NCBI RefSeq assembly: GCF_000744815.1
Contig: NZ_JQMQ01000004.1
Span: 558,001 to 622,000, forward strand
Source: Phaeacidiphilus oryzae TH49
GTDB taxonomy: Bacteria > Actinomycetota > Actinomycetes > Streptomycetales > Streptomycetaceae
DNA length: 64,000 nt
Direction of reading: 5' to 3'
Part shown: positions 37,405 through 45,739 of the stretch, one piece after another
Layout: every line of letters begins with the position of its first letter
Numbering within the stretch: position 1 is the stretch's first letter
Translations under genes and position numbers: made by a program
Notes under the pieces: model-generated
Seen by the model: only the letters and a program-made list of their open reading frames with translations
What the model was told of the DNA's origin: nothing
Database searches by the model: none

Positions 37405-38319
37405 ATGGCACAAGACGTCACCATCACCCTCTGGTGCGACTGGTGCGATCTGCTCGGACTGGAGCACGTCGCAGCAAGCCACTCGCACACCCTCGCCCTC
37501 GACGGGCAGCCCCGCCGCGTCGACCTCTGCGAGCGCTGCCACCTCGCTCTGGAGCCCCTGGAGGAGCTCTACCGCGAGCGCGGCCAGCGCATCGAGGAGT
37601 CGGACGGCCGAGGCCGCCGAAAGTCCGCCGGCGCGCGCAGGTCCGTCGACCCGGGCAGCGCCCCGGGCGCCCTGCCCCCGGGCCTGGCAGAGCACCGGCT
37701 CGCCACCGAGGCAGCGCCCAGCAAGCCGCGCAGCAACCCGGAGGTACTGACCCGCCGGGGCGGCCGCGTCCGCGATCCCGACCAGCCGAGCCTGATCTGC
37801 CCGCTGGAGCACCCGCACAGCGGGACCGGCTCGATGCGGATCAACTACGCCGGCCGGTCCAGCCACGCGGACATGGTCCACGGCCTCCACTACACGCAGA
37901 TCCACTGGCAGGACCCGGACCACATCCTCACCGTGCCCTGCCGGATGCACCAGCGCTGCCTGGACAACGAGATCTCGTTCACCAGCCGCCGCGGGCTCAC
38001 CAACCACATCGCCACCAGCAACCTCCCGACCCTCGACGGGGCGGACGAGGGCGACGGGGCGGAGCGGTCGGCGGGGCCGGGCGACGGCTCGGAGCCGACC
38101 GGCCCCGATGCCGATTCCGACCCGGATCCCGGGACCGACTCCGGAACCGAAGCCGCGAGCGAGCCGCAGCCCCGGCACGATGCGGGGTCCGAGGAGGATT
38201 CCGAGGAGGGGCCCGAGGCCGAAGGCGCCGAGGCGAGGGAGCCCGACGAGCGCCACGAGCGGGCCGAGGAGGAGGGCTCGGGCCGGCAGAGGCCGGCCGC
38301 GCTCTTCTCCGCACCCTGA
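37405..38319 (+). CDS. Zinc-finger-like protein with acidic tail, unknown
   Basis: The 304-residue protein has three parts. Residues 1-62 carry WCDWCD and, about 30 residues later, LCERCH, two CxxC pairs spaced like a zinc ribbon; the run HTLALDGQPRRVDLCERC aligns loosely with the Lsr2 N-terminal dimerisation fold. The middle (about 110-205) has Cys/His pairs (LICPLEHPH; VPCRMHQRC). The last 95 residues are strongly acidic (Asp/Glu/Ser/Pro) and likely disordered. It may bind nucleic acid or RNA polymerase; that is inference. It lies immediately downstream of the other Cys-rich gene. Confidence 0.7.
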   Translation: MAQDVTITLWCDWCDLLGLEHVAASHSHTLALDGQPRRVDLCERCHLALEPLEELYRERGQRIEESDGRGRRKSAGARRSVDPGSAPGALPPGLAEHRLATEAAPSKPRSNPEVLTRRGGRVRDPDQPSLICPLEHPHSGTGSMRINYAGRSSHADMVHGLHYTQIHWQDPDHILTVPCRMHQRCLDNEISFTSRRGLTNHIATSNLPTLDGADEGDGAERSAGPGDGSEPTGPDADSDPDPGTDSGTEAASEPQPRHDAGSEEDSEEGPEAEGAEAREPDERHERAEEEGSGRQRPAALFSAP

Positions 38320-38351
38320 CCCGAGCCGCCTCCCGCCCCCGTGACCTGGAC

Positions 38352-38375
38352 CCGGGCGGCGGCCCCGCCGCCCGG
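38352..38375. terminator. GC stem-loop between convergent genes
   Basis: CCGGGCGGC and GCCGCCCGG are perfect 9-bp arms with a 6-base loop, between the acidic-tail protein gene and the convergent MFS gene. Confidence 0.55.
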
Positions 38376-38451
38376 CAGGACCCGGGTGGCGGGGTGCCCG
38401 CTCTCCGGGTCGCTCGACCGGGCGTTCGGAACTCGGAGCGAGGCGCGCCCG

Positions 38452-39855
38452 CTAGCCGGCCGGCGCCGCGGCGGCGGCCGCCTCGGTGCTGCTCAGCGAG
38501 GGCTTGGAGCCCTTCAGCGGCCGGCGGGCGGTCTCCCGCAGCCAGTAGACCGACACCGCGCCCACCACCCCCGCGCCGATCAGGTAGTACCCCGGCCAGT
38601 TGAGGTCGCCGGTGGCCAGCACCAGCGCGCTCAGCACGGTGGCGGTGGTCCCGCCGAAGGCGGAGACGAAGATGTTGAAGGTGATGGTCAGTCCGCCGTT
38701 GCGGATCTCCGTGGGGAACATCGCGGGCAGCGTGGACGGGCAGGTCGAGGAGAAGCAGACCAGGGTGAGGCCCATGATCAGCAGACCGCCCATGGTCGCC
38801 GGCAGCCCGCCCAGCTGCACCAGCAGCACGGACGGCAGGGCGAGGATGACCAGAGCGAGACTGCCGGTCATCAGCACGGGCCGGCGGCCCACCCGGTCGC
38901 TCAGCCTGCCGAGCAGGGTGACCAGGACCATCAGCACCAGCAGCACGATGATCTGCAGCACCTCTGAGGTGGTCTCGCTGGTGCCGTTCTTTCCGTGGTC
39001 GGGCAGCGTCGAGGTGAGATAGGTCGGCATATAGCTGGTCAGCGTGTAGTTGGTGACGTTCCAGGCGATCACCAGACCGCCGGCCGCCAGCATGGTGCGC
39101 CAGTGGTCGGCGAAGATCATCTTGAACTCGCTGCCGACGGGCATCCCCTGGTGCGACTCGGCCGCCTCCAGTTTCGCCGTGAAGGCCGGCGTCTCCTCCA
39201 GCCGCAGCCGCAGGAAGAGGCCGATCACGCCGATCGGCAGCGCCAGCAGGAAGGGGATCCGCCAGCCCCAGCCGTCCAGTTGGGAGGTGCTGAGGGCGCT
39301 GGTGAGGACGGTGGCGAAGGTGGCGCCGAAGGCGTAGCCGGTCAGCGTGCCGAACTCCAGCCAGCTGCCGAGGAATCCCCGCCGCCGGTCCGGGGCGTAC
39401 TCGGCGATGAAGGTCATCGCGCCGCCGTACTCCCCGCCGGTGGAGAAGCCCTGGATCAGGCGGGCGAGGAGGACCAGCAGCGGCGCGGCGATGCCGATCG
39501 ACGCATAGCTGGGGATCAGGCCGAGGGCGAAGGTGCCACAGGCCATCGTGATGACGGTGACGGCGAGCACCTGGGTCCGGCCGAGGCGGTCGCCGAGCGG
39601 CCCGAAGACCAGTCCGCCGATCGGGCGGACCAGGAACGAGGCGGCGAACGTGCCCAGCGTGGCGACCTGCGCCATTCCGTCCGGGAGGCCGGAGAAGAAC
39701 ACCTTGGAGATGGTGGTCGCCAGATAGGAGTAGACGCCGAAGTCGTACCACTCCGTCACGTTCCCGATCGCCGCGGCCCCCACCGCTCTGCGGACCAGCG
39801 CCTCGTCGGTGACGATCACATCCGTCGAACGCTCCGCGGGAGCTTCCTCAGCCAT
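38452..39855 (-). CDS. MFS metabolite:H+ symporter (ProP type)
   Basis: The 467-residue protein has 12 transmembrane helices with the metabolite:H+ symporter signature: GNVTEWYDFGVYSYLA, SFLVRPIGGLVFGPLGDRLG and RLIQGFSTGGEYGGA. It probably imports a small organic acid or compatible solute with protons. A related protein is encoded at 41359-42885. Confidence 0.93.
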   Translation of the reverse strand: MAEEAPAERSTDVIVTDEALVRRAVGAAAIGNVTEWYDFGVYSYLATTISKVFFSGLPDGMAQVATLGTFAASFLVRPIGGLVFGPLGDRLGRTQVLAVTVITMACGTFALGLIPSYASIGIAAPLLVLLARLIQGFSTGGEYGGAMTFIAEYAPDRRRGFLGSWLEFGTLTGYAFGATFATVLTSALSTSQLDGWGWRIPFLLALPIGVIGLFLRLRLEETPAFTAKLEAAESHQGMPVGSEFKMIFADHWRTMLAAGGLVIAWNVTNYTLTSYMPTYLTSTLPDHGKNGTSETTSEVLQIIVLLVLMVLVTLLGRLSDRVGRRPVLMTGSLALVILALPSVLLVQLGGLPATMGGLLIMGLTLVCFSSTCPSTLPAMFPTEIRNGGLTITFNIFVSAFGGTTATVLSALVLATGDLNWPGYYLIGAGVVGAVSVYWLRETARRPLKGSKPSLSSTEAAAAAAPAG

Positions 39856-39993
39856 GTCCGGATAGTCCCAAATCTTCCCCCGTGGTTGTCGGATCCCGAT
39901 CCTCCCTGCGTGTCACCGCCGTCCGGGCCGGTCATGCGTGCCGAGGCCGGCTTTCCCACCGGCGGCCCCGGCCTCTCCGGGTACGGTCGGACC

Positions 39994-40215
39994 ATGTGTC
40001 GAAGCATCAAGACCCTGCGCCCGCCCTACGCGGAAGCCGTCACCGAGGCCGACATGCGGGCGGCGGCGCTGCAGTACGTGCGCAAGGTGTCCGGTTTCCG
40101 GCAGCCCGCCGCCCACAACGCCGCGGCCTTCGAGCGAGCGGTGGAGCAGATCACCGCCGCCACCGCGGAACTGCTGGACCACCTGGAGGTCCGCGGGCAG
40201 GGCCAGGCCTCATAG
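39994..40215 (+). CDS. DUF2277 family small protein
   Basis: The 73-residue protein begins MCRSIKTLRPPYAEAVTEAD and contains RAAALQYVRKVSGFRQPAAH, diagnostic of DUF2277. Function unknown; the conserved N-terminal Cys and Arg-rich patch are typical. It starts at ATG 39994; longer frames upstream are shadows of the MFS gene. Confidence 0.9.
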   Translation: MCRSIKTLRPPYAEAVTEADMRAAALQYVRKVSGFRQPAAHNAAAFERAVEQITAATAELLDHLEVRGQGQAS

Positions 40216-40299
40216 GCCCCGTGGGCCCCTTTCGGCGCACGCCCTAGAGTGCTGGGAGATCCCGCACAGGACGCACGGCTACCGAGAGGCGGAGGACCG

Positions 40300-41166
40300 A
40301 TGGATCTCACCGGCGTGGGCGTATGGAGCTCCCAGCTGCGGTACGGCGACCCGGCGGAGGTCGTCGAGGCCGCCGCCGAGCTCGAGGAACTCGGCTACCG
40401 CGCGCTGTGGATCCCGGATGTCGGGGGCCCGGTCGCCGAGTCGCTCGACCGGCTGCTCGGCGCCACTCGGGAGATCACCGTCGCCACCGGGATCCTGAAC
40501 CTGTGGAAGCACACCCCGCAGCAGGCCGCCTCCGCGTATGCCGCACTGGCCGCCGCCCACGGGCCGCGCTTCCTGATGGGCATCGGGGTCAGCCACGCAC
40601 CGCTGATCGACGCGGACGAGCCCGGCCGCTACCGGCGCCCGCTCTCCGCCATGCGGGAGTTCCTGGACGGACTGGACGCGGCCGAGCCGCCGGTCCCCGC
40701 CACCGAGCGGGTGCTGGCCGCGCTGGGCCCCAGGATGCTGACCCTGGCCGCCGAGCGGGCCCGCGGGGTCCACCCCTACCTGGTCACCCCGGAGCACACC
40801 CGGCGGGCCCGGGACATCGTCGGGCCCGAGGCGCTGGTGCTGCCCGAGCAGACCGCGATCCTCGCCCGGGACCGCGAGGAGGCGCGGTCGATCGGCACCG
40901 AGTGGCTGCGCGGCTACCTGGCACTGCCGAACTACGCCCGGAACATCGTCCGGCTCGGCTTCACCGAGGAGGACCTCCGGCAGGTCAGCGACCGGCTCTT
41001 CGACGCGCTGATCGTCTGGGGGGACGAGGAGGCGGTGCGCACCCGGGTGGAGGCGCACCGGGCGGCCGGCGCCGACCACGTCTGCCTCCAGGTGCTCACC
41101 GCAGACCCCGCGCAGAAGTCCTTCCCGCGCGAGGAGTGGCGCCGACTGGCCGCGGCCCTGCACTGA
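40300..41166 (+). CDS. LLM-class F420-dependent oxidoreductase
   Basis: The 288-residue protein is a luciferase-like TIM barrel: GVGVWSSQLRYGDPAEVVEA at the N-terminus, ELGYRALWIPD, ITVATGILNLWKHTPQQAAS and FLMGIGVSHAPLI. These match the short TIGR03620-like F420 oxidoreductases. The physiological substrate is unknown. ATG 40300 follows GGCGGAGGACC; an in-frame start at 40249 is less likely. Confidence 0.9.
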   Translation: MDLTGVGVWSSQLRYGDPAEVVEAAAELEELGYRALWIPDVGGPVAESLDRLLGATREITVATGILNLWKHTPQQAASAYAALAAAHGPRFLMGIGVSHAPLIDADEPGRYRRPLSAMREFLDGLDAAEPPVPATERVLAALGPRMLTLAAERARGVHPYLVTPEHTRRARDIVGPEALVLPEQTAILARDREEARSIGTEWLRGYLALPNYARNIVRLGFTEEDLRQVSDRLFDALIVWGDEEAVRTRVEAHRAAGADHVCLQVLTADPAQKSFPREEWRRLAAALH

Positions 41167-41358
41167 CCCCGGCGCGCGAGGCCGGGTGCGAGCAGGGCCA
41201 CGGCAGGGTTAGGGGCACACCCCCGTCGGCGGCGTCCACACCGCCGAACGGATGGTCCTGACCCGATCGGCGGCGGCCGAACGGGGGCCCCGGCTGGCAC
41301 CCGCCGCCGGGGCAACGGACGGTGGGTTGATCCGAGCCTTGCAGGAGGGACCGCCCAG

Positions 41359-42885
41359 ATGCCCGAAGCGCCCGAGCACCCGGAGCCAGGCCGCCCGCCG
41401 GGCGACCCCGCAGCGTTGGCCCGGCACCGCTTCCTCTTCCGGGCCATCGCCCGCCGGCTCAACCCGGCGCTGCGCCGCAGCGACATCACCGTCACCGACG
41501 AACGGGTCGTCAAGCGGGCGACCAAGGCGGCGGCCCTGGGCAACGCGATGGAGTGGTTCGACTTCGGCATCTACTCCTACCTCGCGGTCACCATCGGCAA
41601 GGTCTTCTACTCCGGCGCCGGCCCCTCCGTGCAGACGCTGAGCTCGCTGGCCACCTTCGCGATCTCGTTCCTGGTCCGCCCGATCGGCGGGGCGTTCTTC
41701 GGGCCCCTCGGCGACCGGATCGGACGCAAGCGGGTGCTCGCCACCACGATGCTGATGATGGCGGCCGGCACCTTCTGCGTCGGCCTGCTGCCGACCTATG
41801 CGACCTTCGGCTTCGGCGCGCCGCTGCTCCTCATCCTCTGCCGGCTGGTGCAGGGCTTCTCGACCGGCGGCGAGTACGGCGGCGCCTCCACCTTCATCGC
41901 CGAGTACGCGCCGGACCGCAAGCGCGGCTACTACGGCAGCTACCTGGAGTTCGGCACCCTCTGCGGCTACATCGCGGCGGCCGGCCTGGTGGTCGTGCTG
42001 CAGACCAACCTCTCCGACTCCGCCATGCTCAGCTGGGGCTGGCGGATCCCCTTCCTGGTCGGCGGGCCGGTCGGGGCCATCGGCCTCTATCTGCGGATGA
42101 AGCTCGACGAGACCCCCGCCTTCGCCAAGGCCGCCGAGGCCTCGGCGGCGACCGTGGAGGACGGGGCGGTGGAGCGGATCGAGATCTCGGAGAAGGTCGA
42201 GCTGCGCCGGCTGTTCCGGGACGAGTGGCGGGCGCTGCTGCTCTGCATCGCGTTGGTCGGCGCCTACAACGTCACCGACTACATGCTCCTCTCCTATATG
42301 CCGACCTATCTGACGGACACCCTGGACTACCCCGCCACCCACGGCACCCTGGTGCTGATCGGCACGATGGCGCTGATGGTCTGCGTGATCAACCAGGTCG
42401 GGCGGCTCAACGACCACTACGGGCGCAAACCGCTGCTGATGACCGGCATGCTCGGCTTCCTGGTGCTGACCGTCCCCGCCTTCCTGCTGCTGAAGGCCGG
42501 GGCGCTGTGGCAGGTCTGCCTGGGCATGGTGATGCTCGGGCTCTCCCTGGTCTGCCTCCTCGGCACGATGTCGGCGGCGCTGCCCGCCCTCTTCCCCACC
42601 AAGGTGCGCTACGGCGGGCTGGCCATCGGCTACAACATCTCCGCCTCGGTCTTCGGCGGCACCACCCCGCTGGTGATGGACGCCCTGGTGAAGGGCACCC
42701 GCAACGACATGACGCCGGCGTACTACACCGTCTTCTTCGCGCTGATCGGCGTGGTCTCGGTGGCCGTCATGCGGGAGACCGCCGGAAAGCCGCTGGCCGG
42801 CTCGCCGCCGTCGGTCTCCACTCCGGAGGAGGCCCGGGAGCTTGTCGAGTCCCAGGCCGGGCACGCGCCGCTGGAGGAACGCTGA
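41359..42885 (+). CDS. MFS metabolite:H+ symporter (ProP type)
   Basis: The 508-residue protein has the same signatures as the 38452-39855 gene (GNAMEWFDFGIYSYLA, SFLVRPIGGAFFGPLGDRIG, RLVQGFSTGGEYGGA) with an N-terminal cytoplasmic extension of about 50 residues and a slightly longer C-terminal tail. GGAGGGA lies 9 bases before ATG 41359. Substrate unknown; the ProP group includes proline/betaine and organic acid transporters. Confidence 0.93.
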   Translation: MPEAPEHPEPGRPPGDPAALARHRFLFRAIARRLNPALRRSDITVTDERVVKRATKAAALGNAMEWFDFGIYSYLAVTIGKVFYSGAGPSVQTLSSLATFAISFLVRPIGGAFFGPLGDRIGRKRVLATTMLMMAAGTFCVGLLPTYATFGFGAPLLLILCRLVQGFSTGGEYGGASTFIAEYAPDRKRGYYGSYLEFGTLCGYIAAAGLVVVLQTNLSDSAMLSWGWRIPFLVGGPVGAIGLYLRMKLDETPAFAKAAEASAATVEDGAVERIEISEKVELRRLFRDEWRALLLCIALVGAYNVTDYMLLSYMPTYLTDTLDYPATHGTLVLIGTMALMVCVINQVGRLNDHYGRKPLLMTGMLGFLVLTVPAFLLLKAGALWQVCLGMVMLGLSLVCLLGTMSAALPALFPTKVRYGGLAIGYNISASVFGGTTPLVMDALVKGTRNDMTPAYYTVFFALIGVVSVAVMRETAGKPLAGSPPSVSTPEEARELVESQAGHAPLEER

Positions 42886-43010
42886 GCGCGGGCCGATCGG
42901 GCGCGCCCTGCGGGCCCTTCGGCCCATCCGGTGCGGGCGGGAACCCGGCGAGACTCTGGCACGGCCCGGCAGCCGCGCGAGGCCCACGACGCCCATGAGG
43001 GGACCATCGC

Positions 43011-45440
43011 ATGAGGAAACGCCAGGACTCCGTCCGACCGCTGGACGACGACGAACTCGCCCGCATCGACGCCTACTGGCGCGCCGCCGACTACCTGACC
43101 GCAGGTCAGCTCTACCTGCTGGACAACCCGCTGCTGCGGGAGCCGCTGCGGCCCGAGCACATCAAGCCCCGGCTGCTCGGCCACTGGGGCACCTCGCCCG
43201 GCCTCAACCTGGTCCACGTCCACCTGGACCGGGTCATCCGGGACCGCGACCTGGACGCGATCTGCGTCTGGGGGCCCGGCCACGGCGGCCCGGCCATCCT
43301 CGCCAACAGCTGGCTGGACGGCAGCTACACCGACATCTACCCGGACGTCACCCGGGACGCCGAGGGGATGGCCCGGCTCTTCCGGCAGTTCTCCTTCCCG
43401 GGCGGGGTGCCCAGCCACGTCGCCCCGGAGACCCCCGGCTCCATCCACGAGGGCGGGGAGCTCGGCTACTCGCTGGCGCACGCCCACGGCGCCGCGCTGG
43501 ACCACCCGGACCTGCTGGTGGCCTGCGTGATCGGGGACGGCGAGGCGGAGACCGGGCCGCTGGCCGGCTCCTGGAACGCCTTCCGCTTCCTCGACCCGGT
43601 GCACGACGGGGCCGTGCTGCCGATCCTCCACCTCAACGGCTACAAGATCTCCAACCCGACCGTGCTGGCCCGGGTCCCCGAGGAGCAACTGGACGCGATG
43701 CTCTCCGGCTACGGCCTCGAACCCCTCGCGGTGACCGGCGACGAACCGGCCGACGTCCACCGGAAGATGGCGGCCGCGATGGACACCGCCCTCGACCGGA
43801 TCGCGGAGATCCAGCGCACCGCCCGGTCCGGGGCGGGAGCTACGGGTGGCCGGGCCTCGGGTGACGGTGCCTCGGCCGACTCGGTGCCGCCGCGCTGGCC
43901 GGTGATCGTGCTGCGCACGCCCAAGGGCTGGACGGGGCCGCGCGAGGTGGACGGAGTTCCGGTGGAGGGCACCTGGCGGGCGCACCAGGTCCCGCTGGAC
44001 GGCGTCCGGGAGAACCCGGCGCACCTCGCCGAACTGGAGGCCTGGCTGCGTTCGTACCGGCCCGAGGAGCTGTTCGACGAGGCGGGCCGGCCGCGGCCCG
44101 AGGTGCTCGCCGCCACGCCCCAGGACGAGCGCCGGCTGGGCAGCAATCCGCGAGCCAACGGCGGACTGCTGGTGCGCGAGCTGCCGCTGCGCCCGCTGGA
44201 GGAGTTCGCCGTCCCGGTGGACAAGCCCGGCGGGTCGATCCACGAGCCCACCCGGGTGCTCGGCGGGCTGCTGGCCGCCGTGATGGAGGAGACCTCCGGG
44301 CCGGATCGCCGGGACTTCCGGATCGTGGGGCCGGACGAGACCGCCTCCAACCGGATCGACGCCGTCTACCGGGCGTCCGGCAAGGCCTGGCAGCTGCCGG
44401 TACTCGACACCGACGAGCACCTGTCCCGGGACGGGCGGGTGATGGAGGTCCTCTCCGAGCACCTCTGCCAGGGCTGGCTGGAGGGCTACCTGCTGACCGG
44501 GCGGCACGGCCTCTTCTCCTGCTACGAGGCCTTCGTCCACATCGTCGACTCGATGGTCAACCAGCACATCAAGTGGCTGCGCACCTCGCGGTCGCTGCCC
44601 TGGCGGGCCCCGGTCGCCTCCCTCAACTACCTTCTCACCTCGCATGTCTGGCGGCAGGACCACAACGGCTTCTCGCACCAGGACCCCGGCTTCGTCGACC
44701 ACGTGCTGAACAAGAGCCCCGAGGTGGTCCGGGTCTACCTGCCGCCGGACAGCAACACCCTGCTCTGCGTCGCCGAGCACGTGCTGCGCTCCCGCGACCT
44801 GGTCAACGTGGTGGTCGCGGGGAAGCAGCCGTGCTTCGACTGGCTCTCCCTGGACGAGGCCCGGGCGCACTGCGCCCGCGGGCTCGGCGTCTGGGAGTGG
44901 GCCGGCAGCGAGCGCCGGGACCGGGCCCCCGACGCGGTGCTGGCCTGCGCCGGCGACGTGCCCACTCAGGAGGTGCTGGCCGCGGCCGAACTGATCCGCC
45001 GTCACCTGTCGGAGCTGGCGCTGCGGGTGGTCAACGTGGTGGACATGGCGCGGCTGCTGCCCGCCGAGGAGCACCCGCACGGGATGACCGAGGCGGAGTT
45101 CGACGCGGTGCTCCCGCCGGACACCCCGATCATCTTCGGCTACCACGGCTACCCGTGGCTGGTGCACCGGCTGACCTACCGCCGCAGCGCCCACCCGCAC
45201 ATCCACGTCCGTGGCTACAAGGAGTCCGGCACCACCACCACACCGTTCGACATGGTGGTGCGGAACGACCTGGACCGGTTCCGGCTGGTGATGGACGTCA
45301 TCGACCGGGTGCCGGGGCTGGCCGTGCGGGCGGCCGGGGTCCGGCAGGCGATGGCCGACGCCAGGACCCGCCACCACGCCTGGATCCGGGAGCACGGCAC
45401 CGATCTCCCGGAGATCGCCGAGTGGTCCTGGTCCCTCTGA
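43011..45440 (+). CDS. xfp: Xylulose-5-phosphate/fructose-6-phosphate phosphoketolase
   Basis: The 809-residue protein has normal family length. Read in order: [59 protein letters not shown] and the ThDP/Mg motif [15 protein letters not shown], then [16 protein letters not shown] near the C-terminus. It cleaves xylulose 5-phosphate (or fructose 6-phosphate) with phosphate to acetyl phosphate and glyceraldehyde 3-phosphate (or erythrose 4-phosphate). No acetate kinase or phosphotransacetylase gene is adjacent. Xylose released by the locus in region 1 would feed this route (inference). Confidence 0.95.
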   Translation: MRKRQDSVRPLDDDELARIDAYWRAADYLTAGQLYLLDNPLLREPLRPEHIKPRLLGHWGTSPGLNLVHVHLDRVIRDRDLDAICVWGPGHGGPAILANSWLDGSYTDIYPDVTRDAEGMARLFRQFSFPGGVPSHVAPETPGSIHEGGELGYSLAHAHGAALDHPDLLVACVIGDGEAETGPLAGSWNAFRFLDPVHDGAVLPILHLNGYKISNPTVLARVPEEQLDAMLSGYGLEPLAVTGDEPADVHRKMAAAMDTALDRIAEIQRTARSGAGATGGRASGDGASADSVPPRWPVIVLRTPKGWTGPREVDGVPVEGTWRAHQVPLDGVRENPAHLAELEAWLRSYRPEELFDEAGRPRPEVLAATPQDERRLGSNPRANGGLLVRELPLRPLEEFAVPVDKPGGSIHEPTRVLGGLLAAVMEETSGPDRRDFRIVGPDETASNRIDAVYRASGKAWQLPVLDTDEHLSRDGRVMEVLSEHLCQGWLEGYLLTGRHGLFSCYEAFVHIVDSMVNQHIKWLRTSRSLPWRAPVASLNYLLTSHVWRQDHNGFSHQDPGFVDHVLNKSPEVVRVYLPPDSNTLLCVAEHVLRSRDLVNVVVAGKQPCFDWLSLDEARAHCARGLGVWEWAGSERRDRAPDAVLACAGDVPTQEVLAAAELIRRHLSELALRVVNVVDMARLLPAEEHPHGMTEAEFDAVLPPDTPIIFGYHGYPWLVHRLTYRRSAHPHIHVRGYKESGTTTTPFDMVVRNDLDRFRLVMDVIDRVPGLAVRAAGVRQAMADARTRHHAWIREHGTDLPEIAEWSWSL

Positions 45441-45451
45441 GGGACGTACCC

Positions 45452-45502
45452 CCGATCCGCGCCCGGCCGCCGCGTCCTCCGCGGCGGCCGGGCGCGGATC
45501 GG
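45452..45502. terminator. Very strong stem-loop after the phosphoketolase gene
   Basis: Perfect 23-bp arms (45452-45474 and 45480-45502) enclose a 5-base TCCTC loop, beginning 12 bases after the stop codon. Confidence 0.85.
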
Positions 45503-45739
45503 CGTGTGCCGGGAGGGGCCGCATGGCGACGGTCCGGCCGCCGGGTTCGGGTGGTGAAGGCGTTCGGGTAGGTGCTGTGGGCCGTCGCCGTGACTCTTGA
45601 CGTGTCGAGGTGGCGGTTGAAGACTCAACGGGCTCGGTCGCGGTGAGCGCTTGTGCGCCCCGGCCGGGAGAGCGAGATCCCTCCGTTCCCAGACGCCTTG
45701 GGACGGCGTCGAGTCGAGGAGAGGCAGGATCGCTTGACC

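Noticed and set aside
45641..45655. GGTGAGCGCTTGTGC considered as a CebR operator for the secreted GH3 gene
   Set aside because: Only the central AGCGCT matches the palindromic consensus; too weak to list as a feature.
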